Assembly (NCBI GenBank): GCA_030323885.1
Contig: CM059196.1
Location: 40,314,535 to 40,378,534 of the forward strand
Direction: 5' to 3'
Source of the DNA: Branchipolynoe longqiensis
Lineage: Eukaryota; Annelida; Polychaeta; Phyllodocida; Polynoidae
Length of the DNA stretch: 64,000 nt
The notes under the pieces are model-generated. The model made no database searches. It was not told the DNA's origin and worked only from the letters and a program-made list of their open reading frames with translations. This document shows positions 63,813 through 64,000 of the stretch, one piece after another. Each line of letters begins with the position of its first letter. Within the stretch, counting starts at the first letter, position 1. The position numbers and the translations under genes are program-made.

Positions 63813-63889
63813 GTACAGGTGGTCGAACATCGGATAATCCCTTTGACTTGGGCTCCACTCACCTCCTCATATGGCGGAAAGGTGGAACG
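63813..63889 (+). CDS. PRKAG2: Candidate 77-nt exon of the AMPK gamma gene
   Basis: Acceptor TTTCTGTTACCAG and donor ACG|GTAAGT bracket 77 nt. Entered in phase 1, it is fully open and reads TGGRTSDNPFDLGSTHLLIW then RKGGT, ending in phase 0. The incoming phase fits both the 34669-34699 and 39261-39351 exons. I do not recognise this stretch as a named domain; it would lie in the variable region before the CBS repeats. The gene continues past 64000. Confidence 0.6.
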
Positions 63890-63934
63890 GTAAGTAACTT
63901 TTAAAGTTGTGGAAGGATGGTGTATTTTATGATT

Positions 63935-64000
63935 TTTTAAATATTTTATTTTACGTCCTAGCAACATCTAAGTTCATATCAGGATGGGTACCGGCTTGTG
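63935..64000 (-). mobile_element. SINE-A, cut by the window end
   Basis: TTTTACGTCCTAGCAACATC to GGATGGGTACCGGCTTGTG, the 3' end of a minus-strand copy. Confidence 0.85.

Noticed and set aside
1..64000. CRISPR array
   Set aside because: Tandem arrays exist (4.8, 28.8, 33.4 kb) but the units directly abut without unique spacers, and the DNA is eukaryotic in character.
1..64000. LTR retrotransposon, endogenous virus or rRNA genes
   Set aside because: I found no paired long terminal repeats, no Gag or integrase motifs and no rRNA-like segment. All RT traces are LINE type.

Overview
The window looks like intronic DNA from a repeat-rich animal genome, most likely a mollusc. No bacterial-style gene packing, operons or rRNA are present. 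Long AT-rich stretches carry many families of tRNA-derived SINEs, non-autonomous terminal-inverted-repeat (TIR) elements, foldback elements, LINE remnants and microsatellites. The mollusc call rests on one SINE body (called SINE-B here) and on the general repeat style, recognised from memory, so the exact taxon is open.

Gene content: I can support one host gene, on the + strand, running through the window and off its right end. The exon at 26323-26982 begins with DLSSFAMPLLDSD after a clean splice acceptor. That matches the start of coding exon 2 of vertebrate PRKAG2 (AMP-activated protein kinase gamma-2 regulatory subunit), and the exon carries the basic, Ser-rich N-terminal extension of that family. 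Two small exons with good splice sites and compatible phases follow: a 31-nt micro-exon (34669-34699) and a 77-nt exon (63813-63889). A further exon at 39261-39351 has the same phases as the micro-exon and contains an in-frame ATG, so it is either an alternative cassette or an alternative first exon. The CBS domains that bind adenine nucleotides are not here and would lie to the right. No other intact gene is visible. Two coding-looking but unrecognised ORFs (27845-28036, 28190-28609) and a 33-codon fragment (about 6421-6525) are noted.

Repeat families, with names used in the entries. SINE-A: tRNA-derived, about 330 bp, over 20 copies, with two different tRNA-like heads on one body. SINE-B, -C, -D and -E: other tRNA-derived families. 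M1: about 350-bp TIR element with termini AAAGTTGCATAGTCCGATG, at least eight copies. M2: a roughly 230-bp module ('GCGCAGTGCAAAACGTTAG'), found in direct and inverted arrays at 14.4, 35.6-36.9, 38.2 and 40.2-41.1 kb. FB1: long foldback elements with GGGCCCGTATGCATG termini (12.8, 55.5, 57.4 kb). HBG: TTA-flanked, Harbinger-like elements (9.3, 18.9, 29.2 kb). MU: a 400-bp element with TAGATAA termini and perfect 9-bp target duplications (8.4, 61.1 kb). CG: elements ending CAGGGATGAAAG (40.5, 56.9 kb and fragments). LINE fragments lie at 11.6, 22.1, 43.6, 45.4 and 46.7-47.5 kb.

Layout: 1-26 kb is repeat-dominated upstream or intronic DNA. 26.3-27.0 kb is the large GC-rich AMPK gamma exon. 27-34.7 kb is intron with tandem arrays, including a 0.8-kb G-rich minisatellite. 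35-39 kb holds a 1.3-kb near-perfect palindrome and the alternative exon region. 40-63.8 kb is a dense nest of elements inserted into one another, ending at the last visible exon. Nesting gives a relative age order: SINE-A copies are interrupted by M2-type, MU, SINE-E and other TIR elements, and M2 and a microsatellite are interrupted by CG.
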